A stretch of DNA of 37,530 bases from Gryllotalpicola ginsengisoli DSM 22003 (GTDB lineage: Bacteria; Actinomycetota; Actinomycetes; Actinomycetales; Microbacteriaceae). The position numbers and the translations under genes are program-made. Of this stretch, positions 1-8,281 are shown piece after piece. The DNA lies in assembly GCF_000419445.1 (NCBI RefSeq), contig NZ_AULK01000012.1, positions 1 to 37,530 of the forward strand, given 5' to 3'. How positions within the stretch are numbered: the stretch's first letter is position 1; each line of letters opens with the position of its first letter. The notes beneath the pieces are model-generated. The model was not told the origin of the DNA. It worked only from the letters and a program-made list of their open reading frames with translations, and searched no databases.

Positions 1-1
1 C

Positions 2-97
2 TGGCCAGGCCAGCCACCCCTGACCCTGCACCACAAATCCGGCATCCGAACCCAGCTGGAAACCCAAACACGACAAACCCGAAACGACACCGGATAA
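2..97 (+). CDS. Possible C-terminal tail of a gene entering from the left
   Basis: One forward frame is open from the window edge to a TAA at 95-97, giving about 31 residues that begin WPGQPPLTLHHKSG and end TRQTRNDTG. The top strand here is rich in C and A and poor in G, unlike the genes to the right. I do not recognise the peptide. It could be the end of a real gene, for example another HNH-type protein, or chance open frame, since only one edge is visible. Confidence 0.2.
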   Translation, partial: WPGQPPLTLHHKSGIRTQLETQTRQTRNDTG

Positions 98-111
98 ACA
101 CCACAGCACAA

Positions 112-129
112 CCCTGCCCACTAGCAGGG
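112..129. terminator. GC-rich hairpin between convergent genes
   Basis: CCCTGC (112-117) and GCAGGG (124-129) form a perfect 6-bp stem around CCACTA. It lies between the possible rightward gene tail and the end of the leftward ABC-F gene. There is no T-tract, as is usual in high-GC actinobacteria, so the terminator role is inferred from position and shape. Confidence 0.35.
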
Positions 130-232
130 GCGGAGACGGATCGCCAGCGGCAGACCAGCGAACGCCCGGGCACGCACGCGCGGCCGGGCGCGAGCCCAGG
201 GGCCTGGGGAGGGGCGACGCCGGGATACTGGC

Positions 233-2287
233 CTACGCCTCGAGCAGCTCCGAGAGCTCGAGCCAGCGGGTTTCGAGGTCGGCGACCTGGTCTTCGAGGG
301 CGCGCAGGCGCTCGGTGAGCTCGCCGAGTCCGACGTAATCCGACTGGTCGTGCGCCGCGAGCTCCTCGTGCACACGAGCGATGTCGGCCTGCAGACGCTC
401 CAGGCGGCGGTCGATCGACCCGAGCTCCTTCTCGGCGTTTCGGCGCTCGGCTCCCGACAGCGCCATCTCGCCGGCTGCCGCCGCTGCCGGACCCTCAGAC
501 CCGCCCTGGCCCGCACGGGCGGGATCGGCCGCCCCGTGCCGCGATGCCGACGCAGACACAGACGCCGCAGCCCTCACAGTCGCCGCCGACGTCGCCGTCG
601 CCTTCCCCGCCGCCGAGGAAGAGGCCTGCTCGGCGGAGCGAAGCTGCAGATACTCGTCCACTCCGCCCGGGAGGTGGCGCAGGTGGCCGTCGATGATCGC
701 GAACTGCTGATCGGTGACGCGCTCGATCAGATACCGATCGTGCGAGACGACGATCAGCGTGCCAGGCCACGAGTCGAGCAGATCCTCGATCGCGGCCAGC
801 ATGTCGGTGTCGAGATCGTTCGTCGGCTCGTCGAGGATCAGCACGTTCGGCTCCTCGAGCAGGATGAGCAGCAGCTGCAGCCGACGCTTCTGCCCGCCCG
901 ACAGGTCCTTGACGGGGGTCGAGAGCTGCGCGCTCGAGAACCCGAGACGCTCGAGCAGCTGCGACGGCGTGAGCTCCTGAGCCTTCGATCCCGTGCCGAG
1001 CGTGTACGAGCTGCGCAGGCCGGCGATCACCATGCGCACCGGCTGGTCCTGCACGTCGTCGAGTTCGTCGAGGCGCTGCGTCAGCGTCGCGACCTTGACC
1101 GTCGCGCCCCGCTTCACCCGGCCGGAGGTTGGTTGCACCGCGCCCGAGATCAGCCCGAGCAGGGTCGACTTGCCGGCGCCGTTGACTCCGAGGATGCCGG
1201 TGCGCTCCCCGGGCGCGATGCGCCAGGTGATGTCGCGCAGCACGGGGCGCAGGTCTCCATTCGCCTGCGGCGAGTCGACCAGCGACCTGGGGCGCAGGTC
1301 TCCATTCGCCTGCGGCGAGTCGACCAGCGAAGTGCCCGCCTGCGGCGAGTCGACCAGCGGAGTGCCCGCCTGCGGCGAGTCGGCGGCCGGCCGGCGCGGG
1401 AACGCGACCGACACGTCGATGAGGTCGACCACGTCCTTGCCGAGCCGGGAGACGGCGAGCCGCTGCAGCGACACCGGGTCGCGGATCTCCGGCACGTCCG
1501 AGATCAGCGCGTTCGCCGCATCGATGCGGAACTTTGGCTTCGACGTGCGCGCCGGCGCCCCGCGGCGCAGCCACGCGAGCTCCTTGCGGGCGAGATTCTG
1601 CCTGCGCGCTTCGCTGGCGGCGGCCATCCGATCTCTCTCTACCCGCTGCAGGATGTACGCCGCGTACCCGCCCTCGAACGGCTCGACGATGCGGTCGTGC
1701 ACCTCCCAGGTCGCGGTGCAGACCTCGTCGAGGAACCACCGGTCGTGCGTGACGACCACCAGTCCCCCGGCCGACGCGGGCCAGCGCGACTTCAGGTGAC
1801 GCGCGAGCCAGGCGATGCCCTCCACGTCGAGGTGGTTGGTCGGCTCGTCGAGGAAGACGACGTCCCAGTCCTGCACGAGCAGCGCGGCGAGGGCGACCCG
1901 GCGCCGCTGCCCGCCCGACAGTTCGCCGATCCGGCCCTCCCACGGGATGTCGGCGACGAGCCCGGCGAGCACGTCGCGCACACGCGCATCCCCCGCCCAC
2001 TCGTGCTCGGCTCGGCCCGCCACGATCGCGGCCGCGACGGTGAGCTCGGGATCGAGCACGTCGGCCTGGTCGAGCATGCCGAGACGGATGCCGCGGCGGC
2101 GCGTCACCCGCCCCGAATCCGGCTCGAGCCGACCCGCGAGCAGGCGCAGCAGCGTCGACTTGCCGTCGCCGTTGCGGCCGACGATGCCCACCCGGTCGCC
2201 CTCCTGCAACCCGAGGGTCACGCCGTCGAAGACGACGCGCGTCGGGTATTCGAGGTGCAGCGCTTCAGCGCCGAGCAGGTGAGCCAC
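233..2287 (-). CDS. ABC-F family ATPase, Uup-like, with a repeat-derived insertion in the second ATPase domain
   Basis: This is a soluble ABC-F ATPase of 684 residues with two ATPase domains and no membrane segments. Such proteins act on ribosomes or nucleic acids rather than as transporters. Domain 1 shows GRNGDGKST, LSGGQRRR and FLDEPTNHLD; domain 2 shows GVNGAGKST, LSGGQKRR and LILDEPTNDLD. An Ala/Ser-rich linker and a C-terminal coiled coil (AERRNAEKELGSIDRRLERL onward) resemble the Uup C-terminal domain. Start GTG 2287 is chosen because translation then begins MAHLLGAEALHLEY, leading straight into domain 1, and a TAGGCT hexamer sits 8 nt upstream. The frame stays open to 2620, but that extension has no ABC character. 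Residues about 300-346, just before the domain 2 strand VLRDITWRI, are four DSPQA-type repeats absent from normal ABC folds. The exact cellular substrate cannot be told from sequence. Confidence 0.93.
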   Translation of the reverse strand: MAHLLGAEALHLEYPTRVVFDGVTLGLQEGDRVGIVGRNGDGKSTLLRLLAGRLEPDSGRVTRRRGIRLGMLDQADVLDPELTVAAAIVAGRAEHEWAGDARVRDVLAGLVADIPWEGRIGELSGGQRRRVALAALLVQDWDVVFLDEPTNHLDVEGIAWLARHLKSRWPASAGGLVVVTHDRWFLDEVCTATWEVHDRIVEPFEGGYAAYILQRVERDRMAAASEARRQNLARKELAWLRRGAPARTSKPKFRIDAANALISDVPEIRDPVSLQRLAVSRLGKDVVDLIDVSVAFPRRPAADSPQAGTPLVDSPQAGTSLVDSPQANGDLRPRSLVDSPQANGDLRPVLRDITWRIAPGERTGILGVNGAGKSTLLGLISGAVQPTSGRVKRGATVKVATLTQRLDELDDVQDQPVRMVIAGLRSSYTLGTGSKAQELTPSQLLERLGFSSAQLSTPVKDLSGGQKRRLQLLLILLEEPNVLILDEPTNDLDTDMLAAIEDLLDSWPGTLIVVSHDRYLIERVTDQQFAIIDGHLRHLPGGVDEYLQLRSAEQASSSAAGKATATSAATVRAAASVSASASRHGAADPARAGQGGSEGPAAAAAGEMALSGAERRNAEKELGSIDRRLERLQADIARVHEELAAHDQSDYVGLGELTERLRALEDQVADLETRWLELSELLEA
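1244..1382 (-). repeat. In-frame tandem repeats inside the ABC-F gene
   Basis: Two 45-bp-period copies start at 1244 and 1289, followed by two 30-bp-period copies at 1331 and 1361. All share a core containing CCTGCGGCGAGTCG. Both periods are multiples of three, so the coding strand reads through as DSPQAGTPLV, DSPQAGTSLV and two DSPQANGDLRP units. The near-identity of the copies at DNA level suggests recent expansion or insertion of a dispersed repeat. Confidence 0.9.
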
Positions 2288-2295
2288 GACCTTCG

Positions 2296-2301
2296 AGCCT
2301 A
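2296..2301 (-). promoter_or_regulatory. Leaderless -10 element of the ABC-F gene
   Basis: TAGGCT (read on the minus strand) ends 8 nt before GTG 2287. No Shine-Dalgarno lies between them. The transcript probably starts at or one base before the start codon. Confidence 0.55.
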
Positions 2302-2481
2302 CCGGCAGCGCTCCCACGCGCTCCGGCCCCGTGTCCGCGCCCCGAAACGCACACGGGAACGAAAATGAGTGTCCCCCAGAACTCGGGGTAGAGCAGGGTC
2401 TTCTCACCGCGCGTTCTTGTGACAGCCTGGTCGGCAGCGCCTGCAGCACCCGCGCCGCTCGCGCTCCGTCGTCCTCTGGGT

Positions 2482-2486
2482 GGAGG
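2482..2486 (+). promoter_or_regulatory. Shine-Dalgarno of the LuxR-type regulator gene
   Basis: GGAGG lies 6 nt before ATG 2493 and decides that start over an upstream ATG in the same frame at 2331. It marks this gene as one of the few in the window with a conventional leadered mRNA. Confidence 0.7.
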
Positions 2487-2492
2487 GGAGAT

Positions 2493-5393
2493 ATGAGCGA
2501 CCCTGCCGCCTCCTCTCCTGCGCTCTCTCCTGCGCTGTCGGCGTCGACGCGCGCCGCGGTGGGGGACGCCGTCGCCCGGGTCTCCGCCGCCGCCCTGCAG
2601 CCGCACGCGCGAGTGGGCACCGTGCTGATCGCCGGGCCGGAGGGCTACCACGTGTCGGCGGTCGCGCGCGCCGCCGTCGAGGGGCTCGAGGGCTGGGCGG
2701 TGTTCGTGGGCGCCGCCGACGAGAGCGAGCAGGCGGTGCGCTGGTCGTTCATCGAGGTGCTCAACCGCGCGCTGCGCACGCGGGGCGTGCAGATCCCGGT
2801 CCCGCAGGGCGGGGCCGGCGCGACCGGTGAAACGAGCGACGCGACCGAGACGACCGCCGTCGGCCGGGCCATCTCCGCCGCCCTCGACGCCGTCGGCGCC
2901 CCGGTGTGCCTGCTCGTCGATCACCTCGAGTGGGTCGACCGCTGGTCGGCCGCCGCCGTGCGCTACAGCATGCGCCGCGGCGACGACCACCGCCGGCTGC
3001 TCGTCGCGGCGGCCGAGGACCTGGAGAACGAGAACGCGCGGGTGCTGCTGCAGCTCGCCGCCGCGGACGTCGTCCTGAACGCCGTGGTGCGGCTGCCGCC
3101 GCTCGACGTCGGCGACGTGCAGGAGCTCGCCCTCGAGCTGCTCGGCAGGCCCATCTCGCGCCGGGTCGCCGCCCGCTTCGCCCGCGACAGCGAGGGCAAC
3201 CCGACGTGGGTCGCCGGCCTCATCGAGAGCTACCGGGACGCCCTCGAGCTCTCGCCCCACCCCGCGTCGATCGAGCTGGACCGCACGGCCCGCGTACCGC
3301 TGCTGCCCCGGCAGCAGCGGGCCTTCGACACCGCCCCGCCGGCCACGCGCGCGGCGGTCGAGGTCGTCGCCGTGCTGCGCGAGGCGACCGCCGTGTCGAT
3401 CGTCACCCGGCTGGCGTCCTGGCTCGGGCTCACGACGGTCTACGGCGCATTCGATCTCGACGACGCCATCGCCAGGCGGCTCGTGCGGCACGTCGACGAC
3501 TACGGGGTGCCCACCATCGCGCCGCCGAGCCGGGTGGCGGCCGACCGCATCGCGGCGCAGATCCCCATCGAGCGCCGCCGCGAGATGCACGCCGCGGCGG
3601 CCGACCTGCTGCGCGGATCCGCCGCCCTGTCGCACCGCATCTACGCCGCCCGCGAAGACGACCTCACCCTGGTCGCCGACGTGATACACGCCGCCCGCGG
3701 CCGCGTGACCGCCGACGACCCGAACGGCGCGATGAACCTCGCCCTGACCGCGCACCGGCTCGCGGCCTGCGGCGACGACTTCGAGCGCACGCTGCTGTTC
3801 GCCGGGCTGCTCGCGCTGCGGCTGCACGAGCATCCGCGGATGCTGCCGCTCGTCACCGAGTTCGCGGCACTGCCGGCCACGCCCGTGCGCGACGCCGTCC
3901 TCGCCGACCTGTACACCCTGCTGCACCGCGGCGACCTCGCCCTCGCGCACGCCCAGGCCATCATGGACGCGCCGGGCGACGACGCCGACCTGCGGGTGCT
4001 GCGCGCGCACAGCGCCTCGACCCTGCCGCTGTCCGCCGCGATCTGGAACGAGTACGAGCGGATCCCCGCGCTGGTCGCCCGGGCGCGCGAGGCGGTCGCC
4101 GCCGAACCGCGCCCTCCCGACCCGTCGATCAGCCCCGACCTGCGCTGGATGGCCCGCCCCGACGAGCACGAGCTGTGGCTCAGCACCTGGGAGCTCGTGG
4201 AGGCCGCCTGGCGGCGCGACAGCCGCGCCATCGGCGAGGCCATGGCCCGGCTCGACCGGCTGCTGCGCGCCGCCCCCGACAGCGCCGCCGTGATCGACGC
4301 CGTCGTCTACCAGTCGCGCACCCTCGCCTACGCGGGCCGGCCGGCGGAGGCGCGCAACCGGCTGCGCCGCGCGATCCGTATCGGCGCGAGCCACCCCGAC
4401 TCGTGGATGAAGTACATCGCCCACACGATGCACTCCCACCTCCTCTTCCTCACCGGCGAGTGGGAGAAGTCTCTGATCAGCGGCCAGATCGCCATCGAGC
4501 ACGCGCTCGACGACGCGTACGCGCCGGTGATCCCCCTGGCGCTCGGCGCCGGCGGCATGGTGCACGCGGCGCGCGGCGAGATCGACGCGGTGCGCCGCAT
4601 CGAGCGGATGCTGCGCTCGGTGTCGCGCGTCTCCCAGGGCGCGATCCTGCCGTACGACTCCGACCTCGCCGACGTGATGCGGGCCGAGCTGGCCGCCGCG
4701 CTCGGCGACCCGGCCGCGCAACTCGCCGCGACAGAGGCGGCGCGCTCGGCGGCCCGCCCCGGCTCCGTCCTCAGCTGGACCTGGCTCGCGGTGGACGCGC
4801 TCGGCGAGCTGGGCCGCGCCGAGGAGGCCGCGCGGCGGGCGGCGGAGGCGCTGCGCGCGGATTCGCCGTGGGTGCGCTCCCCGTTCACCGCCGGGCAGTT
4901 GATGGGGCGCCTCGCCCGCGCCCGCGGCGACGCGGCGCGCGCCGTCGAGCTGTACGCCCCGCTGATGGAGGACCGCATCGCGCAGACGCAGCCCTTCGAC
5001 CTCGCGCGCACCCGCCTCGACTACGCGCGCGCCCTGCTCGAGACGGGCGAGCGCGACGCGGCCCGGCAGCAGGCCCGCGCCGCCGCGGAGGTGTTCCGTC
5101 GGCTCGAGGCGGCGAGCTATCTCGAGCGCGCCGAGCGCTTCGCCGACGGAATCGACGCGCGTCCCCATCCGCGCCCCGCGCAGCCGCAGCTCGACCTGCT
5201 GACCGCCCGCGAGCGGGAGGTCGCCCTCGCCGTCGCGAGCGGGATGACGAACCGCGAGGTCGCCGAGCGGCTCTTCGTCTCGGTCACGACGGTCAACTTC
5301 CACGTGCGCAACATCCTCGCCAAGCTCGGCCTGCGATCGCGGCGCGAACTGCGCACGCTGCTCGGTGGCAGCGACGGCCCTGTCAGATCTTGA
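2493..5393 (+). CDS. Large LuxR-type transcriptional regulator with degenerate ATPase domain
   Basis: This 966-residue protein ends in a classic LuxR helix-turn-helix: LTAREREVALAVASGMTNREV, then VSVTTVNFHVRNILAKLGLRSR. The architecture resembles LAL (MalT-like) regulators: an N-terminal NTPase-like domain, a long helical TPR-like middle and the C-terminal HTH. The expected Walker A reads IAGPEGYHVSAVAR, which lacks the GKS/GKT core. The Walker B-like segment reads CLLVDHLEWVD in place of the usual DDLHWAD form. ATP binding is therefore doubtful, and the ligand and targets are unknown. Start ATG 2493 has a good Shine-Dalgarno. The gene lies opposite ispE and the ABC-F gene, between two genes that, as I recall, are often adjacent in relatives. 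It may therefore be a later insertion. Confidence 0.9.
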   Translation: MSDPAASSPALSPALSASTRAAVGDAVARVSAAALQPHARVGTVLIAGPEGYHVSAVARAAVEGLEGWAVFVGAADESEQAVRWSFIEVLNRALRTRGVQIPVPQGGAGATGETSDATETTAVGRAISAALDAVGAPVCLLVDHLEWVDRWSAAAVRYSMRRGDDHRRLLVAAAEDLENENARVLLQLAAADVVLNAVVRLPPLDVGDVQELALELLGRPISRRVAARFARDSEGNPTWVAGLIESYRDALELSPHPASIELDRTARVPLLPRQQRAFDTAPPATRAAVEVVAVLREATAVSIVTRLASWLGLTTVYGAFDLDDAIARRLVRHVDDYGVPTIAPPSRVAADRIAAQIPIERRREMHAAAADLLRGSAALSHRIYAAREDDLTLVADVIHAARGRVTADDPNGAMNLALTAHRLAACGDDFERTLLFAGLLALRLHEHPRMLPLVTEFAALPATPVRDAVLADLYTLLHRGDLALAHAQAIMDAPGDDADLRVLRAHSASTLPLSAAIWNEYERIPALVARAREAVAAEPRPPDPSISPDLRWMARPDEHELWLSTWELVEAAWRRDSRAIGEAMARLDRLLRAAPDSAAVIDAVVYQSRTLAYAGRPAEARNRLRRAIRIGASHPDSWMKYIAHTMHSHLLFLTGEWEKSLISGQIAIEHALDDAYAPVIPLALGAGGMVHAARGEIDAVRRIERMLRSVSRVSQGAILPYDSDLADVMRAELAAALGDPAAQLAATEAARSAARPGSVLSWTWLAVDALGELGRAEEAARRAAEALRADSPWVRSPFTAGQLMGRLARARGDAARAVELYAPLMEDRIAQTQPFDLARTRLDYARALLETGERDAARQQARAAAEVFRRLEAASYLERAERFADGIDARPHPRPAQPQLDLLTAREREVALAVASGMTNREVAERLFVSVTTVNFHVRNILAKLGLRSRRELRTLLGGSDGPVRS

Positions 5394-5409
5394 CGGTTAT
5401 CGCCGGAGC

Positions 5410-5456
5410 CCGCCCGGGGTCGCACCCGGCCTGCCTACCCTGGGTGAGCCGGGCGG
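5410..5456. terminator. Inverted repeat in the convergent gap between the LuxR-type gene and ispE
   Basis: CCGCCCGG (5410-5417) is matched by CCGGGCGG (5449-5456), with a nested ACCC-T-GGGT in the loop. The 170-bp gap 5394-5563 separates two convergent genes and shows no open frame that looks coding. A bidirectional terminator is the likely role. Confidence 0.35.
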
Positions 5457-5563
5457 AGGGCCCGAGGCAGACGCCACTCCCTCAACCCCCCTCATGATGG
5501 CCGATGCACCCGAATCGGTCCCTCCCCCGGCGACATCAGGTGCGCCGCATCCGTTTGCCCGGT

Positions 5564-6505
5564 TCAGGGCACGACGCGCGCGCCGTGCACCGGGCCGACC
5601 ACGTAGGCGGTGTCGTAGCCGGCCGCCATGAGCCGCAGGTCGAGGTCCTCCGCGTGCTCCTGCGACGAGGTGAGGAAGGCGATCGTCGGCCCCGAGCCGG
5701 AGACGATCCCGGCCAGCGCCCCCTGCAGCTCCCCCTGCTCGAGCATCGTCGCGATCTTCGGCCGCAGGTGCAGCGCCGGCGCCTGCAGGTCGTTGGAGAG
5801 CACTTCGGCCAGCAGCTGCGGGTCGCCGGCGCGCAGCGCCTGCAGCACCGCCGGGTCGACGACGGGCTTGGCCCGCGGCGCGAGCTCGCCCTGGTGCCGG
5901 GCGCGGTGGGCGTCCAGCTCCGCGTACACCCGCGGCGTCGACAGCGTCGTGTCGGGCAGCACGAGCACCCAGTGGAAGGTGCCCCGGGCGAGGGCGGGCG
6001 AGAGCTCCTCGCCGCGGCCGGTGCCGATCGCCGTGCCGCCCATCAGCGCGAACGGCACGTCGGCGCCGAGCTGGGCGGCCAGCTCGTGCAGCTCGTGCGT
6101 CTGCACCCCGGTGCCCCAGAGCGCGTCGCAGGCGACGAGCACCCCCGCGGCGTCCGCCGAGCCACCGCCCATGCCGGCCGCGATCGGCACGTTCTTCTCG
6201 ATCGCGAGCCGCACGCCGCCGCGGTGCCCGGTGTGCCGGGCGAGCAGGCGCGCCGCCTTGAGCGCCAGGTTGTCGGGGCCGGTGGTCAGCCTGCTGGCGC
6301 CGCGCACCCCGGTGAAGGAGACGGTGAAATCGGATGCGTCCTGCGCGTACACCTCCTCCCACAGGCCGACCGCCTGATAGGCGGTCGCGACCTCGTGATA
6401 GCCGTCGGGCATCGCCTCCCCGACGGCGAGGAAGACGTTGATCTTGCCGGGCGCCCGCACGTGCACGGTGCCCGGCGCGCTGAACTCGTCGAACAGCTCG
6501 GTCAC
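5564..6505 (-). CDS. ispE: 4-diphosphocytidyl-2-C-methyl-D-erythritol kinase
   Basis: IspE phosphorylates CDP-methylerythritol in the MEP pathway for isoprenoid precursors, in the cytoplasm. The 313-residue protein has the GHMP-kinase pattern: [12 protein letters not shown] near the N-terminus, the phosphate loop [15 protein letters not shown] in the middle and [11 protein letters not shown] near the C-terminus. Start GTG 6505 overlaps the TGA of rsmA as GTGA, so translation is probably coupled. It is the last gene of the metG-tatD-rsmA-ispE operon. The reading frame runs upstream through rsmA as an open shadow frame, which is not part of this protein. Confidence 0.95.
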   Translation of the reverse strand: MTELFDEFSAPGTVHVRAPGKINVFLAVGEAMPDGYHEVATAYQAVGLWEEVYAQDASDFTVSFTGVRGASRLTTGPDNLALKAARLLARHTGHRGGVRLAIEKNVPIAAGMGGGSADAAGVLVACDALWGTGVQTHELHELAAQLGADVPFALMGGTAIGTGRGEELSPALARGTFHWVLVLPDTTLSTPRVYAELDAHRARHQGELAPRAKPVVDPAVLQALRAGDPQLLAEVLSNDLQAPALHLRPKIATMLEQGELQGALAGIVSGSGPTIAFLTSSQEHAEDLDLRLMAAGYDTAYVVGPVHGARVVP

Positions 6506-7347
6506 GGCAGCCGCCTCCCGATCTCGACGAATGCGTCGACGTCGAGCTCCTCGCCGCGGGCGGTGGGGGCGGCGCCGGCCGCCTCGAGCGCCTCGGCCGC
6601 GGCGGCCGCCGAGCCGAACAGGCCCGACAGCGACTGGCGCAGCATCTTGCGGCGCTGCTGGAAGGCGGCGTCGACCACGCGGAAGGTGCGCCGACGCAGC
6701 TCCTCGTCGCCGGGCTGGGTGCCGCGCTCGAACGCGACGAGGATCGAGTCGACGTTCGGCACCGGCCAGAACACCTGCCGGCTCACGCTGCCGGCGGTGC
6801 GCCAGCGGCCGTACCAGGCCGCCTTGACGCTCGGCGAACCGTACACCTTCGAGCCGGGGCCGGCGGCGAGCCGCTCCCCCACCTCGGCCTGCACCATCAC
6901 CACGCCGGAGGCCAGGGACGGCACCGTCTCGAGCAGGTGCAGGAGCACCGGCACCGACACGTTGTAGGGCAGGTTGGCCACGAGCCGCGCAGGGGCGCCG
7001 GGCAGCTCGTCGACGGCGAGCGCGTCGCGGTGGATGACCGTCAGCCGGCCGGCCGCCTCCGTGCCGCCGGCCGCCTCGACCGTGAGCGGCAGCTGGGCTG
7101 CGAGCCGACCGTCGATCTCGACGGCCAGCACGCGGGCGCCGGCCTCGAGCAGCCCGAGGGTGAGCGAGCCGAGCCCCGGGCCCACCTCGACGCACAGCTC
7201 GCCCGGGCGCACGTCGGCGGTGCGCACGATGCGGCGCACCGTGTTCGCGTCGTGCACGAAGTTCTGCCCGAGCTTCTTGGTCGGCGTCACGTCGAGGCTC
7301 GCGGCGAGCTCACGCACCTCGGCGGGCCCGAGCAGCGCGACGGTCAC
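6502..7347 (-). CDS. rsmA: 16S rRNA (adenine1518-N6/adenine1519-N6)-dimethyltransferase
   Basis: RsmA (KsgA) dimethylates two adjacent adenines near the 3' end of 16S rRNA, late in small-subunit assembly. The 281-residue protein shows [11 protein letters not shown], the SAM-binding [16 protein letters not shown], the acidic VLAVEID and the catalytic motif [10 protein letters not shown]. Start GTG 7347 is preferred because GGGAGG sits 5 nt upstream; an in-frame GTG at 7365 would add six residues. It is third in the operon, 31 bp after tatD. In many actinobacteria I would expect an rpf gene between tatD and rsmA, but none is present here. Confidence 0.95.
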   Translation of the reverse strand: MTVALLGPAEVRELAASLDVTPTKKLGQNFVHDANTVRRIVRTADVRPGELCVEVGPGLGSLTLGLLEAGARVLAVEIDGRLAAQLPLTVEAAGGTEAAGRLTVIHRDALAVDELPGAPARLVANLPYNVSVPVLLHLLETVPSLASGVVMVQAEVGERLAAGPGSKVYGSPSVKAAWYGRWRTAGSVSRQVFWPVPNVDSILVAFERGTQPGDEELRRRTFRVVDAAFQQRRKMLRQSLSGLFGSAAAAAEALEAAGAAPTARGEELDVDAFVEIGRRLP

Positions 7348-7378
7348 CCGAACCTCCCGGTGCACGCCACGCGGCCGC

Positions 7379-8281
7379 TCACGCGATCGCCCCGTCGGGC
7401 TCGGCCGGCGGCACGGCGCCGGTCAGCTCGGTCTCCCACGAGCCGTACACCTCGACCGTGTTCGACGCGGTCTGGGCCGCCAGGTGCTCCACCTCGGTGC
7501 CGAGGTGCTGCGCCATGAACCGCAGCGTGTGCGGGATCAGGTACGGGGCGTTCGGGCGGCCCCGGTGCGGGGCGGGCGTCAGGTACGGGGCATCCGTCTC
7601 GACCATGATCAGCGAGCGCGGCACAACCGCGAGCGCCTCGCGCAGCGCGGGCGCGTTCTTGAAGGTGACCGTGCCCGCGAAGGACAGGTACCAGCCGTGC
7701 TCGGCCGCGAGCCGGGCGAGCGCGGCCTCTCCCGAGAAGCAGTGGAACACGGTCTTCTCAGGCGCGCCGACGCGCAGCAGCGTCGCGACCACGTCGTCGT
7801 GCGCGTCGCGGTCGTGGATCTGCAGCGCCAGGCCGTGCCGCTTGGCGATGTCGATGTGCGCCTCGAAGGACTTCAGCTGCGCCGCCCGGCCCGACTCGTC
7901 GGTGCGGAAGTAGTCGAGCCCGGTCTCGCCGACGGCGCGCACCCGCGGCAGCGCGGCGAGCGCGTCGATCTCTGCGATCGCCTCATCGAGCCCACCGGCG
8001 GCCTCCAGCAGCGGCGCCTCGTTCGGGTGCAGCGCCACGGCGGCCAGCATCCGCGGCTCGCTCGCCGCGTGTTCGGCGCCCCAACGCGAGGTCTCGACGT
8101 CCACGCCGACCTGCACGATGCCGCGCACCCCGACGGCGGATGCGCGGTCGAGGTGCTCGCGCCAGTCGAGGTGGTCGATGCCGGGCTCGTCGCGGCGCAC
8201 GCTCGGGTCGATGTGGGTGTGGTCGTCGTACACCGGCACGACGAGCGCGTCGGGCAGCGGAGGATATGTGCGGTCAGGCAT
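7379..8281 (-). CDS. tatD: TatD family metal-dependent hydrolase
   Basis: This is a TatD-type metallohydrolase of 300 residues; the family includes 3'-5' exonucleases and D-aminoacyl-tRNA deacylase-like enzymes. Metal ligands are visible as DDHTHID (about residues 19-25), [26 protein letters not shown] and VETDAPYL. The ATG at 8281 lies upstream of the metG stop, an 8-nt overlap that indicates tight coupling. The family placement is secure, but the physiological substrate is not determined by sequence. Confidence 0.92.
   Translation of the reverse strand: MPDRTYPPLPDALVVPVYDDHTHIDPSVRRDEPGIDHLDWREHLDRASAVGVRGIVQVGVDVETSRWGAEHAASEPRMLAAVALHPNEAPLLEAAGGLDEAIAEIDALAALPRVRAVGETGLDYFRTDESGRAAQLKSFEAHIDIAKRHGLALQIHDRDAHDDVVATLLRVGAPEKTVFHCFSGEAALARLAAEHGWYLSFAGTVTFKNAPALREALAVVPRSLIMVETDAPYLTPAPHRGRPNAPYLIPHTLRFMAQHLGTEVEHLAAQTASNTVEVYGSWETELTGAVPPAEPDGAIA

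Noticed and set aside
350-2368. Long forward open frame opposite the ABC-F gene
   Set aside because: It is the antisense shadow of a clear ABC-F gene; the translation is arginine-rich and low in complexity, with no recognisable domain.
2288-2620. N-terminal extension of the ABC-F protein
   Set aside because: The added residues are not ABC-like and would overlap the LuxR-type gene start; the TAGGCT hexamer fits GTG 2287.
2265-5303. Long leftward open frame of about 1000 codons opposite the LuxR-type gene
   Set aside because: High-GC antisense shadow of a protein with a clear LuxR HTH; its translation is Gly/Arg/His-rich without motifs.
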